Shown: positions 12,641 through 24,745 of the stretch, in pieces
Layout of the letters: each line of letters begins with the position of its first letter
Position numbering within the stretch: the first letter of the stretch is position 1
Assembly (NCBI GenBank): GCA_019321725.1
Contig: CM033108.1
Location: 6,342,060-6,406,059 of the forward strand
Direction of reading: 5' to 3'
Length of the DNA stretch: 64,000 nt
From: Paulownia fortunei
Taxonomy: Eukaryota; Streptophyta; Magnoliopsida; Lamiales; Paulowniaceae
Program-made: the position numbers and the translations under genes
The notes under the pieces: model-generated
Seen by the model: the letters and a program-made list of their open reading frames with translations, nothing else
The model's database searches: none
What the model was told of the DNA's origin: nothing

Positions 12641-12812
12641 GCCAAGAAAGCAATAGTTGGCCCCGGAGATCACGAACTCCTTCCTCAAGGTTATCGATTA
12701 AAGTCAAGCCCCAGAAATGAGAACGACTCTCTTGAAGCCAAGAAAGTTGTAGTTGGTCTCGGAGATCACAAACTCCTTCCTTGAGATTATCGATTAAAAT
12801 CAAACCCATTTT
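12641..12812. repeat. 96-bp tandem duplication
   Basis: Unit 1 starts gccaagaaagcaatagttgg at 12641 and unit 2 starts gccaagaaagttgtagttgg at 12737. Both continue with cggagatcac, aactccttcct and attatcgattaaa. Unit 2 is incomplete. A minus-strand frame across both encodes an apparent internal repeat, but this is a by-product of the DNA duplication. Confidence 0.75.
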
Positions 12813-12955
12813 GTGAAATTTATTTTCTTTCATAAAATAAATGAAAATTATCCCAACTGAAAATTGATATATTTAATTATGGAAGTTTGAAAATCAAAAT
12901 TTCTCAATAGACGAGGTCAAAAATGTGAAGTGGAGCTAAAACTTTCTCACCAACT

Positions 12956-13103
12956 GGCCTCACCCGGTAGGCCTCGCCAAGATGGCCTCACCGGGATGGT
13001 CTCACGCAGCTTTCGAGTCGGCCTCGCCCAGAAGGCCTCACTAGGATGGCCTCGCCCGGAAGGTCTCATCCGAAAGTCCTCACTAGGATGGCCTCGCCCG
13101 AAA
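12956..13103. repeat. GC-rich 14-bp minisatellite (about 10 units)
   Basis: About ten head-to-tail units of the form GGCCTCRCCNRGAW follow one another, with one 8-bp interruption (ttcgagtc) near 13013-13020. Every unit starts GGCCTC, GGTCTC or GTCCTC. The block is GC-rich and CpG-rich inside AT-rich DNA. Because 14 is not a multiple of three, the short open frames on both strands here are not genes. Confidence 0.85.
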
Positions 13104-13204
13104 GGCAAATTTTCATCTAAAAAATAAAAAGTCAATAGTCCTACCCAAAATTACTAACTTCCAATTGAACTGTGCTCTCATTAGCCCACCGAAAAGTTGG
13201 AGGG

Positions 13205-13610
13205 CTATATAATGGGCATAATTTGACTAAGATCTTAAATGTTAAATTCTAGCCCAACGAAGTGCTGTTGGGCCCACTAGGCTAAGATAAGCAAAGGACC
13301 CATGGAGACCCACTAGACCCAAAATAAGCAAAGGGCCCGTATGTCCCAAATCTCATAATAAATACCATTTCCACACCATTAGACGAAAAAAACTATTTTT
13401 ACATTGGACATTTACAACTTCCAGTCTTTTATCAATCTTTTATTAATTATTTATCGCTCTATTACTGACTTGAGCGTCGAAAAATTATCTCGAGAATAAC
13501 CTCGGAGACCCCTAATTGTTTGTTTGTGTTGCAAGTAAGAACTCCTATTGCGATCATTCTCTAAAGATGAAGAACCATGAAAAGTCGATTTACAAATATT
13601 CAAAGAGATC
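13205..13610 (+). repeat. 3' LTR fragment of the decayed element
   Basis: It matches 7211-7604 in order and orientation, including gggcccactagg, cttttatcaatcttttatt and gtttgtttgtgttgca. Similarity stops after caaagagatc, before the LTR terminus. A short extra copy of 'gacccactagacccaa' is present near 13300. Confidence 0.5.
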
Positions 13611-14790
13611 TTTGTGTATGCATAGAATATTTATATATTTATTATATGTATACATACGAATATATGTATATAAATTTATATATACATATGCGCACATATA
13701 TTTTTCTTACCTATTCTATATAATCGACAAGCCTATTGTTTATATATATATATATATATAAATTATAAGTATACACATACATATATACATGTCCTTATGT
13801 GTACTATGCAAAGCTGTACGTTCCAATAACTTTATACCAAGTGTCCATGAAAACTAAAAATTACAAACCAATTTATTTCCTTAGTGTTTCTCTCATAAAA
13901 TAATAATCCAACCAAATGCCATTTTCAGAAAAAATATATCACAGCAAAGATTATCATTACACTTTTTTTCAAAAATAAAAATAAAAAAACCATTCAAACA
14001 CATATTTAACTTTACTTCTCAAATAGTTTTTTCTCGTACAATCAAGTCTCACGAATGGATATGCCATCCAATTGCAACCTAGTTGTCTTCTCTCCATCTA
14101 CCACCCCAGCCCCGCCATCTACCCAATCCCACACTCACCTCTCCTCATCTTCTTCTTTTTTTCTTCTTCTTCTTTTTCTTTTTCTTATTCTTCTATTTTC
14201 TATAAATTTATGTAAGTTTATTTAAAAATAAAAATAAAAATCTATTTTTTATAAATTAAATGAAAAAGAAATAAAGAAAAAGATATATTATGAAAATTAT
14301 TTTCTATAAATTCTTTCTTATTTAATATTTTAGAAAATCATTATATAAATATGTTACGTAAACCGTTTTCTATTTTTTATTATTAAAATTATATATATTT
14401 TCTAATTTTTAAATTTGAAATTTTATTAGCATCTTTATTTCTTTATTTTTTGTAACTTTTATTTTTTTATATATTTTGAAAATTAAGAAATTATTTAAAA
14501 AGAATACATAAATTATTTTCTATTTTGCTTATTGTTTATTTTCTATTTCTTAAGCATAAGATTTTACTAACATCTTTTTTTTTTATTTTTTCTAAATTAT
14601 TTTATATTTTTGAAAATTAAGAAATTTTATTGGCTTCTTCTTAGTTCTCCCTCTTTTTTTTGTCCACTTTAGCAAGGGAAATTTCACCAATTTTGTTTAT
14701 TTCCCCTCTTCTTTATCCATATAATTAGCAATCATGTAATGTTTTTCTCCAATCCAAAAATCTCCAAATTCTATCCAACTAAGCAAGTTC
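13611..14790. other. AT-rich spacer with microsatellites
   Basis: Nothing coding is recognised. It contains a (TA)n run at about 13740-13760, a CTT/TTC-rich run at about 14148-14190, and long A/T-rich tracts. Confidence 0.5.
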
Positions 14791-16212
14791 TCGGTCAAAT
14801 TTTATGCCATGTCAGCAACCTGCCAGCCAAAATTAAACTTTTTCGTAAAAAAAGAACGAAATGTGTCAAAATTTTAAAATTTAGTATACTAAAATCAAAT
14901 CTTGATAAATTAAAGGACTAAATGTCCACTTATATTAACTTGTACGATTAGTTTTGCTATTTTCCTAATATAAAGGCAAAAGCAAAATGTCAAAGACATA
15001 TATGACCTATTCCTTGTAAGTCTATCAGTATTAATCCCTTAAAACATTTCACACTTTTTCTCAATCCTTAGATTTGGTCTTGGCCAGATGGCATTTATCC
15101 AAATTTAATTAGTTTAAGTAGAACAAAATAGTTAGGTTAATAGAAAATTAAAAGAATATTAATATATTTCACATAAAAAGAATGCACATACTTTATCTTT
15201 ATATCACTTTCATGAATGAGAGTATGTTCTCCTATTATATTATCTAATATTCTAAAGCTCGTGTTTAGTTTTGATTTTTCATAAATGCACATACTTTTTC
15301 TCTCTTATAATTTTATCGAATATTTTAAAACTCATATTTAGTTTGGATGTATAATGATCAGGTCATCTTCAATCCAATATTAATTCACAGCCTATCACCA
15401 AATTTAATATAATATATATATATATATATATCCTTATTTTCCCCCAAACTTGTTTTAATCAAAATTTTAATTTCATTTGTATGTGATATTGTATATTTAA
15501 TTAATTAATAATTGTAATTTATTTATTTAATTTAATTATTATTTTACAAATATATTTGTAATAATTAAGTGTAATAATTAACAATTAATTAACATTTTAT
15601 AAAAATTAACATATAATAAGTAAATACATTAACATAACATTACTTGTAAAAATCTGTGTTAGTATCTTTCTTTATTGATAGTCATTGCAATGTTTGGTTT
15701 TGTAATATAATCAATAAATATAAATTTAATTATATGTAATTTTTTATTTAATAGAATTAATAGTAATAAAATATAAGAAATAAATAAATTTTAAAATAAA
15801 TTAATTAATGATAGTTATTAAAAAAAAGTAAAAATACAATACTTAATTGGTATAACATTTGGTATTATGGGAATATATATTTATTATACAGGTAAACTTG
15901 ATCGGTCAAATTTTATGCCATGTTAGTAACTTGGAAGCCAAAATTAAACTTTCTCGTAAAAAAAAATGAAATGTGCCAAATTTTAAAATTTAGTATACTA
16001 AAATCAAACTTGGATAAATTAAAGGACTAAATGTCCACTTAGATTAACTTGTACGATTAGTTTTGCTATTTTCCTAATATAAAGGCAAAAGCAAAATGTC
16101 AAAGACATATATGACCTATTCCTTGTAAGTCTATCAGTATTAATCCCTTAAAAAATTTCACAATTTTTCTCAATCCTTAGATTTGGTCTTGGCCAGATGG
16201 CATTTATCCAAA
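14791..16212. repeat. Repeat unit with 0.31-kb direct repeats at both ends
   Basis: A 313-bp segment (14791-15103, tcggtcaaattttatgcc to gcatttatccaaa) recurs as 15902-16212 in the same orientation, with about 0.8 kb between. The middle part and most of the end repeat also occur at 27764-29083, beyond gypsy element 1. Direct terminal repeats around a short noncoding body recall small non-autonomous LTR elements (TRIM). However, no TG..CA ends, primer site or target duplication was found, so a plain duplication is equally possible. Confidence 0.55.
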
Positions 16213-17338
16213 CAAACACTGGACTCTTTCCACTATATATAGTTATTGGAGAGGAATCCTACCTTATTATATATAGTGATGCCAATATTTTTTTTCCTGA
16301 TATTATTATTAAGGTGCCTATAATTTGGTTAATCGATCGAATCAAAATAAATTCAAAAATTCAGTTTGAACCGAAATCGAATCAAAATATTTTATTTGGT
16401 TTTTGATTTTTCATTTTCTAAAAATTCGCTTTTCGATTTGATTTTTGATTTTTGGATTCGATTAATGAAACAGACAAAAAATTAATTTTTTTATATTTTA
16501 TATTTTATTTAATTTTAAATTTTGAATTTTAACTCTCTCTCTCTCTCACTTCTTAACAAACTCGAAACCACCAAACTCTCATTTCTCTCTCATCTTATTC
16601 ATCTCTCATAGCGACAGAATTCCTTTAGATTGCATTTGGATGAAAGGATTTGAATTTAAGTGGAAGATTTGAGAGAATGATTTCAAACGACTTTATACAA
16701 GATAAATTTGAAATCCACCATAATAACTCAAAAATAGCTCAAAATAGGAGTTCAAGGATTTGAAATCCATTATATTAAAAAATTATCCAAACAAATTCAA
16801 TAAATTTATTATTATGAATTTAAAATCCTCAACTTCAAATCCACCACTCTATATAAGCCTCAGTATTTTCTTAATTCCAGTAAGAGTTTCCCACTTGTTT
16901 TATTTTCTTGAAAATAGTAACCTTATCAATTCAACCTTTTAAGGGACCAAAACAATATCCACTCAAATATTTATGTGTCTTTGAATGAGTTGAGAGGCCT
17001 CGGGAATGCTTGCTTGTTAATTGTTTTTGCCAAAAATCCCCTCCTGATTTTTTTTTTGGAAAAGTTTTCACTTCTTTGTGAAAATATCTGACAAAATATA
17101 TCCCAACCCACTATTAGCCCAGTTTTCCAGCTAGCACTGTTTGGTCCAGATATTTTGAAAAAATTACTTCAACAGATTTCATTTAAAGACAATGGTGTCG
17201 TTTCTGTCTAAGGCGAACAGTAGTTGAATTCAGTGTGATTGGACAACTCTCTACAGTGAAAGAGGTTTTTTTCTCTCACACTCTTTCCATTTTCTCACCT
17301 CTTCCATCCCATTATCTCTCTTCGAATACCATCATAAA
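16213..17338. other. Spacer upstream of gypsy element 1
   Basis: No gene is recognised. Near 16320-16470 there is a degenerate 'gatttttgatttttgg' type repeat. Near 17260-17338 a pyrimidine-rich stretch (ctctcacactctttcc, cctcttccatccc) resembles a plant 5' leader and precedes the ATG at 17339. Confidence 0.4.
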
Positions 17339-17356
17339 ATGGGGACTATCGTTACT
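17339..17356 (+). pseudogene. Possible first exon split by gypsy element 1 (left part)
   Basis: An ATG at 17339 follows a CT-rich leader and reads MGTIVT up to the retroelement. On the other side (26786-26883), after one copy of the 5-bp duplication is discounted, the frame stays open for 30 more codons to TGA at 26881. A GT donor candidate lies at 26849. The residues match no family I recognise. It may be a real disrupted gene or a chance frame. Confidence 0.3.
17352..17356. repeat. Target-site duplication of gypsy 1, left copy
   Basis: TTACT here and TTACC at 26786-26790 flank the element and match at four of five positions, consistent with an old 5-bp duplication. Confidence 0.6.
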
Positions 17357-19815
17357 TCTAATACTCGAGTCTCGCGCTACTTATTTGATCAATAAAAATC
17401 ATACATTTTATGCCATGTATGTATTATTTGAATTTTAACTGATATTTCATAATACATTATATTTTATACGCCATTTTAATAATTAAACTTTTGAAGTTGT
17501 CACCGATATTAGTTTCCAAATTCTTTAACCTAATTGGTTGAGTTGGTACTAAAATATGAGAATTTAGGTGTCAACTATCAGATAGCATTATGATACACGT
17601 AAGTAAAAGGTGGCATCGTTGTGTTTATCCGTGTAGGATAAACTATGCAAATAAATTAATTAGAAAGAAAATAATGATAATAATAGTAATAATAATAATA
17701 AAAGAAAATAAGGACATTATCATATTAATTAAAAAGATGTAAATTTTTAATATAAAATAAATTTGGGGGCTTATAAATAAATTATATAAAAAATAAATAA
17801 ATAATATTTTATATTAATTATATATAAAATATAATATATATATATAAGTATATGGTGGGTAATATAATATATATATATATATATATGATGAGGATAAGTA
17901 TATATATAATATATAAAATATACATATAGGTATACACGTGTAATGTATACATATATATTTGATAAGGATAAGTATATATATAATTTATTATGTTAGATTT
18001 CTTTAATACTAATGTTAAGGATAAGTATATATATAATATATTATATTAGATTCCTTTAATACTAATATTAAGGATAAGTATATATATAATATATTATATT
18101 AGATTCCTTTAATACTAAGTAAAAAACACACACACACATTCACGACAGTAAAGGAAAGGAAAGAAGAGAAAAAAAAAGAAAAAGAAAAAGAAAAAGAAAA
18201 AGAAGAAAGGAGAAAGAAATAACAAATTTCAACTGTACAAATTTGAAAAAATTTTGGGTAAGTCCGTTCTTATTTTTGTACGGATAAAAATATATGTTTA
18301 TGTCATTTATTTCTAATTTGAAAGAAAGTTTTTGATCTAAGTTAATTAATTATCTACCTGTAAGACAATAACTAATATACACCTTTAATTTGAAATTAGT
18401 TATGAATATTCAATTTTATTATCTTGTATTAATTGGATGACGGAATTAATTAAATTAAGGGATTGATTACAGGATTATAACATATCAATTAAATAATATT
18501 ACAATAAATTTAAGACGAGAAATTAAGGTATTTAAAAGGTTCTGATTGTGGTGAAATATAAAAATTTTAAGGTTTGATAGTTACTTAATTAAATTTAAGA
18601 TTTAAGATCCCTTATGAAATTTGATATAGAAATCTATTGATTAAGAATGAAAATTAATATGTTATACTTTTACAGGCTGCCTTATATTTAAGGTTAGGAA
18701 GAAAAATCTTGTTAACTTTCAATAGGATATCAAAGGTGAAAGGTAAGTGAAAATCCATTTGTAACTACAATGCATAGGCATAGTATTTCTTAGCTTATTT
18801 ATATTAAATATGATCCTTGTGTCTTGATGAGTGTCTTAATGAGTATTATAAGTTGTTTGGATGATAGGACATATGATTCATTGTGTCATTAAACAAGTCA
18901 TTCATCAACATTTATACGTGCATGCATATCACGTGCTCATAGTTGAGGTTTTGCATGCATAACATTATTTCCAGAAAGAAAATATTTTGGTTGGCCACTA
19001 CTAGCATACCGAGGCCCGTGTGTGGCTTATTTACTTTTCGGAGGATCGTAAAGGTTGACAGGGGGTGTACCTCTGGTGGTCACGAGAGGGTGGACCACTT
19101 GACTGTGCCCTTATCGACGCCACTGGTGGGAAGACTTTTGGAGGGTTACAGGTGAAGACAGGGGGTGGACCTTTGGTGATCCTAGGAGATGGCCCCCGGA
19201 CTGTGTCGATCTGTTTATGACCATGTGATTATTGATATTGTTGAGAGCTCTATCCGGTACATAGTAGATGGGCCAGGGCCCAATGATTGAAAATAATTTT
19301 TGAATGAACTATTTTTTTACGCATAAGTTTGCATTCTTGTCATGATTTCATAGAAATGCATTGCATTTAGGTTGGATTATTCTTCAACATGCATGATTTT
19401 TATTTACTGAGCATTAACTCACGTAGTTCATGCATTATAGGTGAGTTTGATGATACTTGAAGCCACGGACTTACTAAGCGAGCGGCGGAGCTCCTACAGG
19501 TTCTTAAGATCAATGTGCATGGATGACGACCTGTTGGAATGGTTGTTAACTTATTTGATTTTGCAGTCTATTATATTAGGTTTTGAGATTTGTACTGTGT
19601 GTTACTTTTAAAACTTTTATGTACATGAGTATGTAAATATTATGGTTGTTGTGGGTCCTCTGCTGGTATATATATATTAGTTTGCGAGTGAAAAAAATAG
19701 TTTATTATTTATTAAGCTGTTACAGAAAAAAAATTATACATGCACACAGGATTTATCATGTCAAAATTATTATATATATAAATATATATGTGTGTGTAGT
19801 AATAGGGGTATTACA
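17357..19815 (+). repeat. 5' LTR of gypsy element 1
   Basis: It begins TCTAATACTCGAGTC, where the usual TG has become TC, and ends GGGTATTACA. It matches 24218-26785 throughout. It contains TA-rich arrays near 17830-17960, three copies of aggataagtatatatataa near 17960-18090, and a GAAAA-rich run at about 18165-18205. Confidence 0.88.
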
Positions 19816-19818
19816 CAG

Positions 19819-19830
19819 TGAAATCAGAGC
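19819..19830 (+). other. Degenerate primer-binding site (initiator tRNA-Met type)
   Basis: TGAAATCAGAGC lies three bases after the 5' LTR and differs at two positions from the intact site of gypsy element 2 (TGGTATCAGAGC at 56349). That intact form is complementary to the 3' end of plant initiator tRNA-Met. Confidence 0.65.
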
Positions 19831-19974
19831 GCGGTTATAGGTTCTTTAGACTGTCCATGTACATAAACTTGGAACTTCTGGAAGCACCGCCTTGCTCGTA
19901 AGTTTTATTTTATTATGTGATGTATCATTGTTTCATGAATTATATTGACCATGTTTTAAAACAATATTGCAGCT

Positions 19975-20840
19975 ATGACAAAAACAAGGAGTGAGAGTAG
20001 TAATGGAGGTAGAAACAAGAAGGAGAGACACCTATGTCAAATGACGATCGGGACACTATTATAAACCGACTTACAGAACTCATTCAACGACAATCAGAAC
20101 AAATTCAACAACTCATCCAGCAGAGGGATGTGGGTGGACAACAGAGATCTAAAATGAATCAACCACAGCCCCAAGTAGAACCAGTGGAGATAGTTGGGAA
20201 AAGATTCAGAAAACTCAATCCACCAATATTTGAAGTTGTCCACGTTTGCCACGCATATGATTAGCACTGATGCACTGAAAGTAAAAGATTCCTTGATAGT
20301 TTGAGCCCAAAACTATACAGAGATGTTAATATGGCGGGAATTCAAGGAGTCACCTATTCACAGATTGCTGAGAGAGCATTAGTTGCTGAGTAAGCTGAAC
20401 TTATAATTGTTCATGCGCTGGAAGCTCGTCGTCAATTTCAGCAAGGACAAGGACAGAGGTGGGTTGAAAGTGAAAAAAAGAGACCATTCCAAACTTAAGG
20501 CCAGAAACCCAAATTCCAATCGAAACCAAGGCAGCAACAGTAGGAGCAAAATAAGAGACCAAAGATAGAGCAGGGGAAAGCGCCAATGCCACAATCTATG
20601 TGCCCTAGATGCGGTGGTCAACATGTGGAAAACTGCCCTACAGATCCTAGAAGGTGTTATGTGTGTAGGAAGGTTGGCCATATTGCCAGAACATGCTTGA
20701 AGAACCCAAACTCTATAAAGCAACATAATGTACCTGCTAGAGTTTTTACCATCACTAGAGCAGACGCAGAGGCGAATCCATCGGTAGTGACAGGTAAACT
20801 CTTTATCCATGATACTCAGCATTCATACTGTTTGATTTAG
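19975..20840 (+). pseudogene. gag remnant of gypsy element 1
   Basis: An ATG at 19975 opens a short basic N terminus that shifts frame near 20030. The Gln-rich segment LIQRQSEQIQQLIQQ (20034 onward) is then readable up to about 20235. There the central capsid-like domain is missing: the text jumps to the later FLDSLSPKLYRDV segment near 20290. Several stops follow (for example near 20391 and 20548). A zinc knuckle remains at 20610-20700 with the CYVCRKVGHIARTC pattern, which binds RNA in active elements. No intact Gag can be made. Confidence 0.8.
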
Positions 20841-23800
20841 GAGCTACACATTCATTTGCGTATACTGAGTATGTGAAGAGGCTGGGTAGAACACCTGACA
20901 TAACAAAAATTAGTTACAATGTGACGATTCCTTCTGGAGACTCAAATCAGACCAATCAGATTTTGAAAGCTTGTGTCATTTCTATTGGAAATAGAGAACT
21001 ATATGTTGATCTGATTGTATTGGCCATGAATGACTATGACATAATTTTGGGTATGGACTGGTTATCAAAGTATTGTGCTACATAGATTGCCAGAAAAAGA
21101 TAGTGACATTCCAACCTCCTGGAGAAGAACATTTTATGTTTGTTGGGATTATGAAGGATTTCAGATTCCTACTAATATCAGCGCTGAAAGCACAACATTT
21201 ATTAGAAGCGGGTTGTGAGGGGTATTTAGTCAGTGTTATGAGCATTGAAGAACAACATCCAGTGATCTTCCTTAGTGAAGTACCAGTGGTTCAGGAATAC
21301 CCTGAAGTATTTACAGATGATCTTCCTGGGTTACCACTTGATCGTGAGATAGAGTTTGTTATTGACCTGCAGTCGGGAATATCTCCAATCTCAAATCCCC
21401 ATATCGAATAGCTCCATTTGAGTTAAAGGAATTGAAGATACAATTACAGGAACTGCTGGAAAAAGGTTTAATCAGACCTAGCTTTTCACCGTGGGGTGCG
21501 CCTGTTCTGTTTGTACGAAAGAAGGATGGTACGATGAGACTGTGCATAGACTATCGAGAATTAAATAAGGTTACAATCAAGAATAAATACCCTTTACCTC
21601 GAATTGACAATTTATTCGATCAGCTCCAGGGTGCAGCAGTATTTTCAAAGATTGATTTACGATCTAGATACCATCAATTGAAAATAAAAGAAGATAACAT
21701 TTTGAAGACAACATTTCGCACAAGGTATGGACATTATGAATTTTTGGTTATGCCATTTGGATTAACTAACGCCCCAGTAGCTTTCATGGACTTGATGAAC
21801 CGGGTATTCAGAGATTTTCTTGATAAATTTGTTATTGTGTTTATTGATGATATCCTGATTTACTCCAAAATAAATAAAGAGCACGTGACACATTTGAAAA
21901 TGGTGGTAGAGGTTTTAAAGGTGAAACAATTATATGCTAAATTCAAGAAATGTGAATTCTAGTTGGATCGAGTGGTATTCTTGGGACATGTTATATCAGG
22001 GGCAGGAATATCAGTAGATCCAAGTAAAGTAGAAGCTATTAATAGTTGGTCACAACCTACAAATCTTTCAGAAGTACGTAGTTTTCTTGGTTTGGCTGGA
22101 TACTACCGTAGATTTGTAGAAGGATTTTTCAAGATTGCTTATCTTTTAACACAGTTAACACGGAAGGATATCACATTTAAATGGACAGAGGCGTGCGAGC
22201 AAAGTTTTCAAGAATTAAAGAAGAGGTTGACATCAACACCCATTCTCTCAATTCCATCAGGTACTGGAGGTTTTGTAGTTTACAGTGACGCCTCAAAGAA
22301 TGGCTTGGGATGTGTACTGATGCAAAATAGGAAAGTGATTGCATATGCATCGAGGCAGCTAAAAGAATATGAAAGAAATTACCCTACACATGATTTGGAG
22401 CTTGCTGCAGTGGTATTTGCACTGAAGATATGGAGACACTATCTATATGGGGAGCGTGTGAAATCTACACGGATCACAAGAGCTTAAAGTACTTCTTCAC
22501 ACAAAAAGAACTGAATATGCAACAACGAAGGTGGTTAGCGCTGGTAAAGGATTATGACTGTGTTATCAACTACCATCCGGGTAAGACTAATGTGGTAGCA
22601 GATGCACTGAGCAAAAAATCAATACAAGGTACCGCAGCTACTCTTTCTATTCAGAGACCAGAGTTAATTAAATTCCAGAAAATGAATGTGGAGATTGTAC
22701 AGTTGGGAGAAATGGAAACAAAGTTAAGCCTTAACACTCCAACCAACGTTAATTGATAAAATTCAACAGGGACAATAAGGGACGAATATTTTATCAAGGT
22801 AAATAAGGATATTACTTCGGGGGTACCGTCTGATTTTAAAATATCTGTGAACGGAGTGCTATAATTTAGGGAACGATTATATGTGCCCCTTGTGGATAAC
22901 ATCAGAAAAAATATTCTTAGAGGCGCATTCAACACCTTATTCAATACATCCAAGAGCTACCAAAATGTATAGAGACTTGAAAATGCATTACTGATGGCCA
23001 GATATGAAAAAAGATATTGCATAGTACATGGACCAATGTTTGACATGTCAGCAGATAAAAGCAAAACATCAAAGATCAGCGGGAACCTTGCAACCTCTAC
23101 TTATTCCAGAATGGAAATGGGAAAGAATCACTATGGACTTTGTGGCGGGTTTACCCAAAACTGTGAAAGGTCATAATTCTATTTGGGTGATTGTGGACAA
23201 ATTAACTAAATCAACTCATTTCATTCCCATTTGTTCAACCTATTTCATATATCGATATGCACAGATATATATACAGGAAGTGGTTAGACTCCATGGTGTA
23301 CAACTATCCATTACTTCTGACAGGGACTTGAGATTTCTGTCTACCTTCTGGAGAAGTCTACAAAGGGCATTGGGAACACAACTATCTTTCAGTACTGCAT
23401 ATCATCCTCAGACTGATGGGCAATCTGAACGAACAATACAAACCTTAGAAGATATGCTTAGAGCCTACGTATTGGATTTCCAAGGACAGTGGAGCAAGTA
23501 TCTACTTTGGTAGAATTCTCATATAATAATAGTTATTAGGCTACAATTGAGATGGTTCCTTATGAAGCACTGTATGACAGGAAATGCAGATCTCTAGTTC
23601 ACTAGGATGAAGTAGGTGAAAAGAAACTTTTAGGGCCGAACATGATTCGAGAAATGACAGAGGTTGTGTTACAAATTCGAAAAAGAATGAAAACTGCCCA
23701 GAGTCGACAGAAAAGTTATGCAGACCACAGAAAGAGGATGCTAGAGTTTGCCATAGGAGATCATGTGTTTCTCAAGGTAGCTCCAATGAAAGGTATTATG

Positions 23801-24180
23801 TGGTTTGGAAAGAAAGGAAAGTTGAGTCCCAGATATATTGGTCAATTTTCTATTATCGAGAGAATAGGTGATGTTGCTTACAAACTTGATCTGCCTACAT
23901 CAATGCCTCAAGTACATAATGTATTCCACGTATCCATGTTGAGAAAGTATGTTGCGAATCCATCCCACATTCTACGGAACGAACCAGTAGAGTTGAGATC
24001 AGATTTGAGTTACGAGGAAAAACCTGACCTGTCAAGATTCTACTACGGGAGATAAAGCAACTTAGAAATAAGAAAATCCCATTAGTCAAGATACTGTGGA
24101 AGAACCAGTGAACGGAAGAGGCTACATGGGAAAGGGAAGATGAAATGAGAGCCAAATACCCAGAGCTTTTTCGGCAAGGA
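20841..24180 (+). pseudogene. pol remnant of gypsy element 1
   Basis: Domains in order: protease (DLGATHSF at about 20838, where the usual second residue of the D-S/T-G active site is Leu; GMDWL near 21053), reverse transcriptase (LRSRYHQL; catalytic FIDD near 21840-21850), RNase H ([10 protein letters not shown] near 22280; [15 protein letters not shown] near 22380), integrase (zinc half CLTCQQ at 23037; TMDFVAGLP near 23130; TSDRDLRF near 23315; DGQSER near 23415), then the VHNVFHVSMLRKY segment and a chromodomain-like tail to about 24180. In-frame stops include TAG at 21083 and 21960, with frame changes near 21410, 22460, 22750 and 23510. The nearest intact blocks are 21432-21962 and 23028-23513. 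Confidence 0.88.
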
Positions 24181-24204
24181 AAATTTCGAGAACGAAATTT
24201 TGAT

Positions 24205-24217
24205 AAGGAGGGAATGA
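24205..24217 (+). other. Polypurine tract of gypsy element 1
   Basis: AAGGAGGGAATGA directly precedes the 3' LTR. Purine-rich tracts here prime plus-strand DNA synthesis in LTR elements. The preceding text (tttcgagaacgaaatttt) is the usual end of this lineage's pol region. Confidence 0.75.
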
Positions 24218-24691
24218 TGTAATACCCGAGTCTCGCGCTACTCACTTGGCCAATAAAATTCATGCATTTTATGCCACGTATGTGTAATTTGTATTTTAAT
24301 TGATAGTTCATAATGCATTATATTTTATACGATATTTTAATAATTAAACTTTTGAAGGTGTCACTGATATTAGTTTCCAAATTCTTTAAACTAATTGATT
24401 GAGTTGGTACTAAGATATGAGAATTTAGGTGTCAACTATCAGATAATATTATGATACACGTAAGTGAAAGGTGGTATCGTTTTGTTTATCGGTGTAGGAT
24501 AAACTATACAAATAAATTAATTAGGAAGAAAATAATGATAGTAATAGTAATAATAATAATAAAAGAAAATAAGGATATTATCATATTAATTAAGAGGATG
24601 TAAATATTTAATATAAAATAAATTTGGGGGCTTATAAATAAATATATATATAAAATAAATAAATAATATTTTGTATTAATTATATATAAAA

Positions 24692-24745
<54 letters not shown>

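Larger units (their letters stand above)
7211..13610 (+). mobile_element. Decayed non-autonomous LTR element with a nested solo LTR
   Basis: Two similar flanking segments (7211-7604 and about 13205-13610) share the order atgggyataattt, gggcccactagg, cagtcttttatcaatctttt, cgctctattactga, cctattgcgatcatt. The first is followed by a primer-binding-like site at 7608. Between them no gag or pol domain is recognised, and 8122-11001 is a later solo LTR. Both flanking copies look truncated: the left lacks its upstream part, the right its last 20 or so bases. This is best described as a LARD-like remnant; the exact 3' LTR start is not resolved. Confidence 0.5.

Noticed and set aside
12947..13135. Open frames on both strands over the GC-rich block
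   Set aside because: They arise from the 14-bp minisatellite, which is not a multiple of three and gives repeat-like residues in any frame.
20379..20822. 147-codon minus-strand frame inside gypsy 1
   Set aside because: It is antisense to the gag zinc-knuckle region, whose plus-strand reading is clear.
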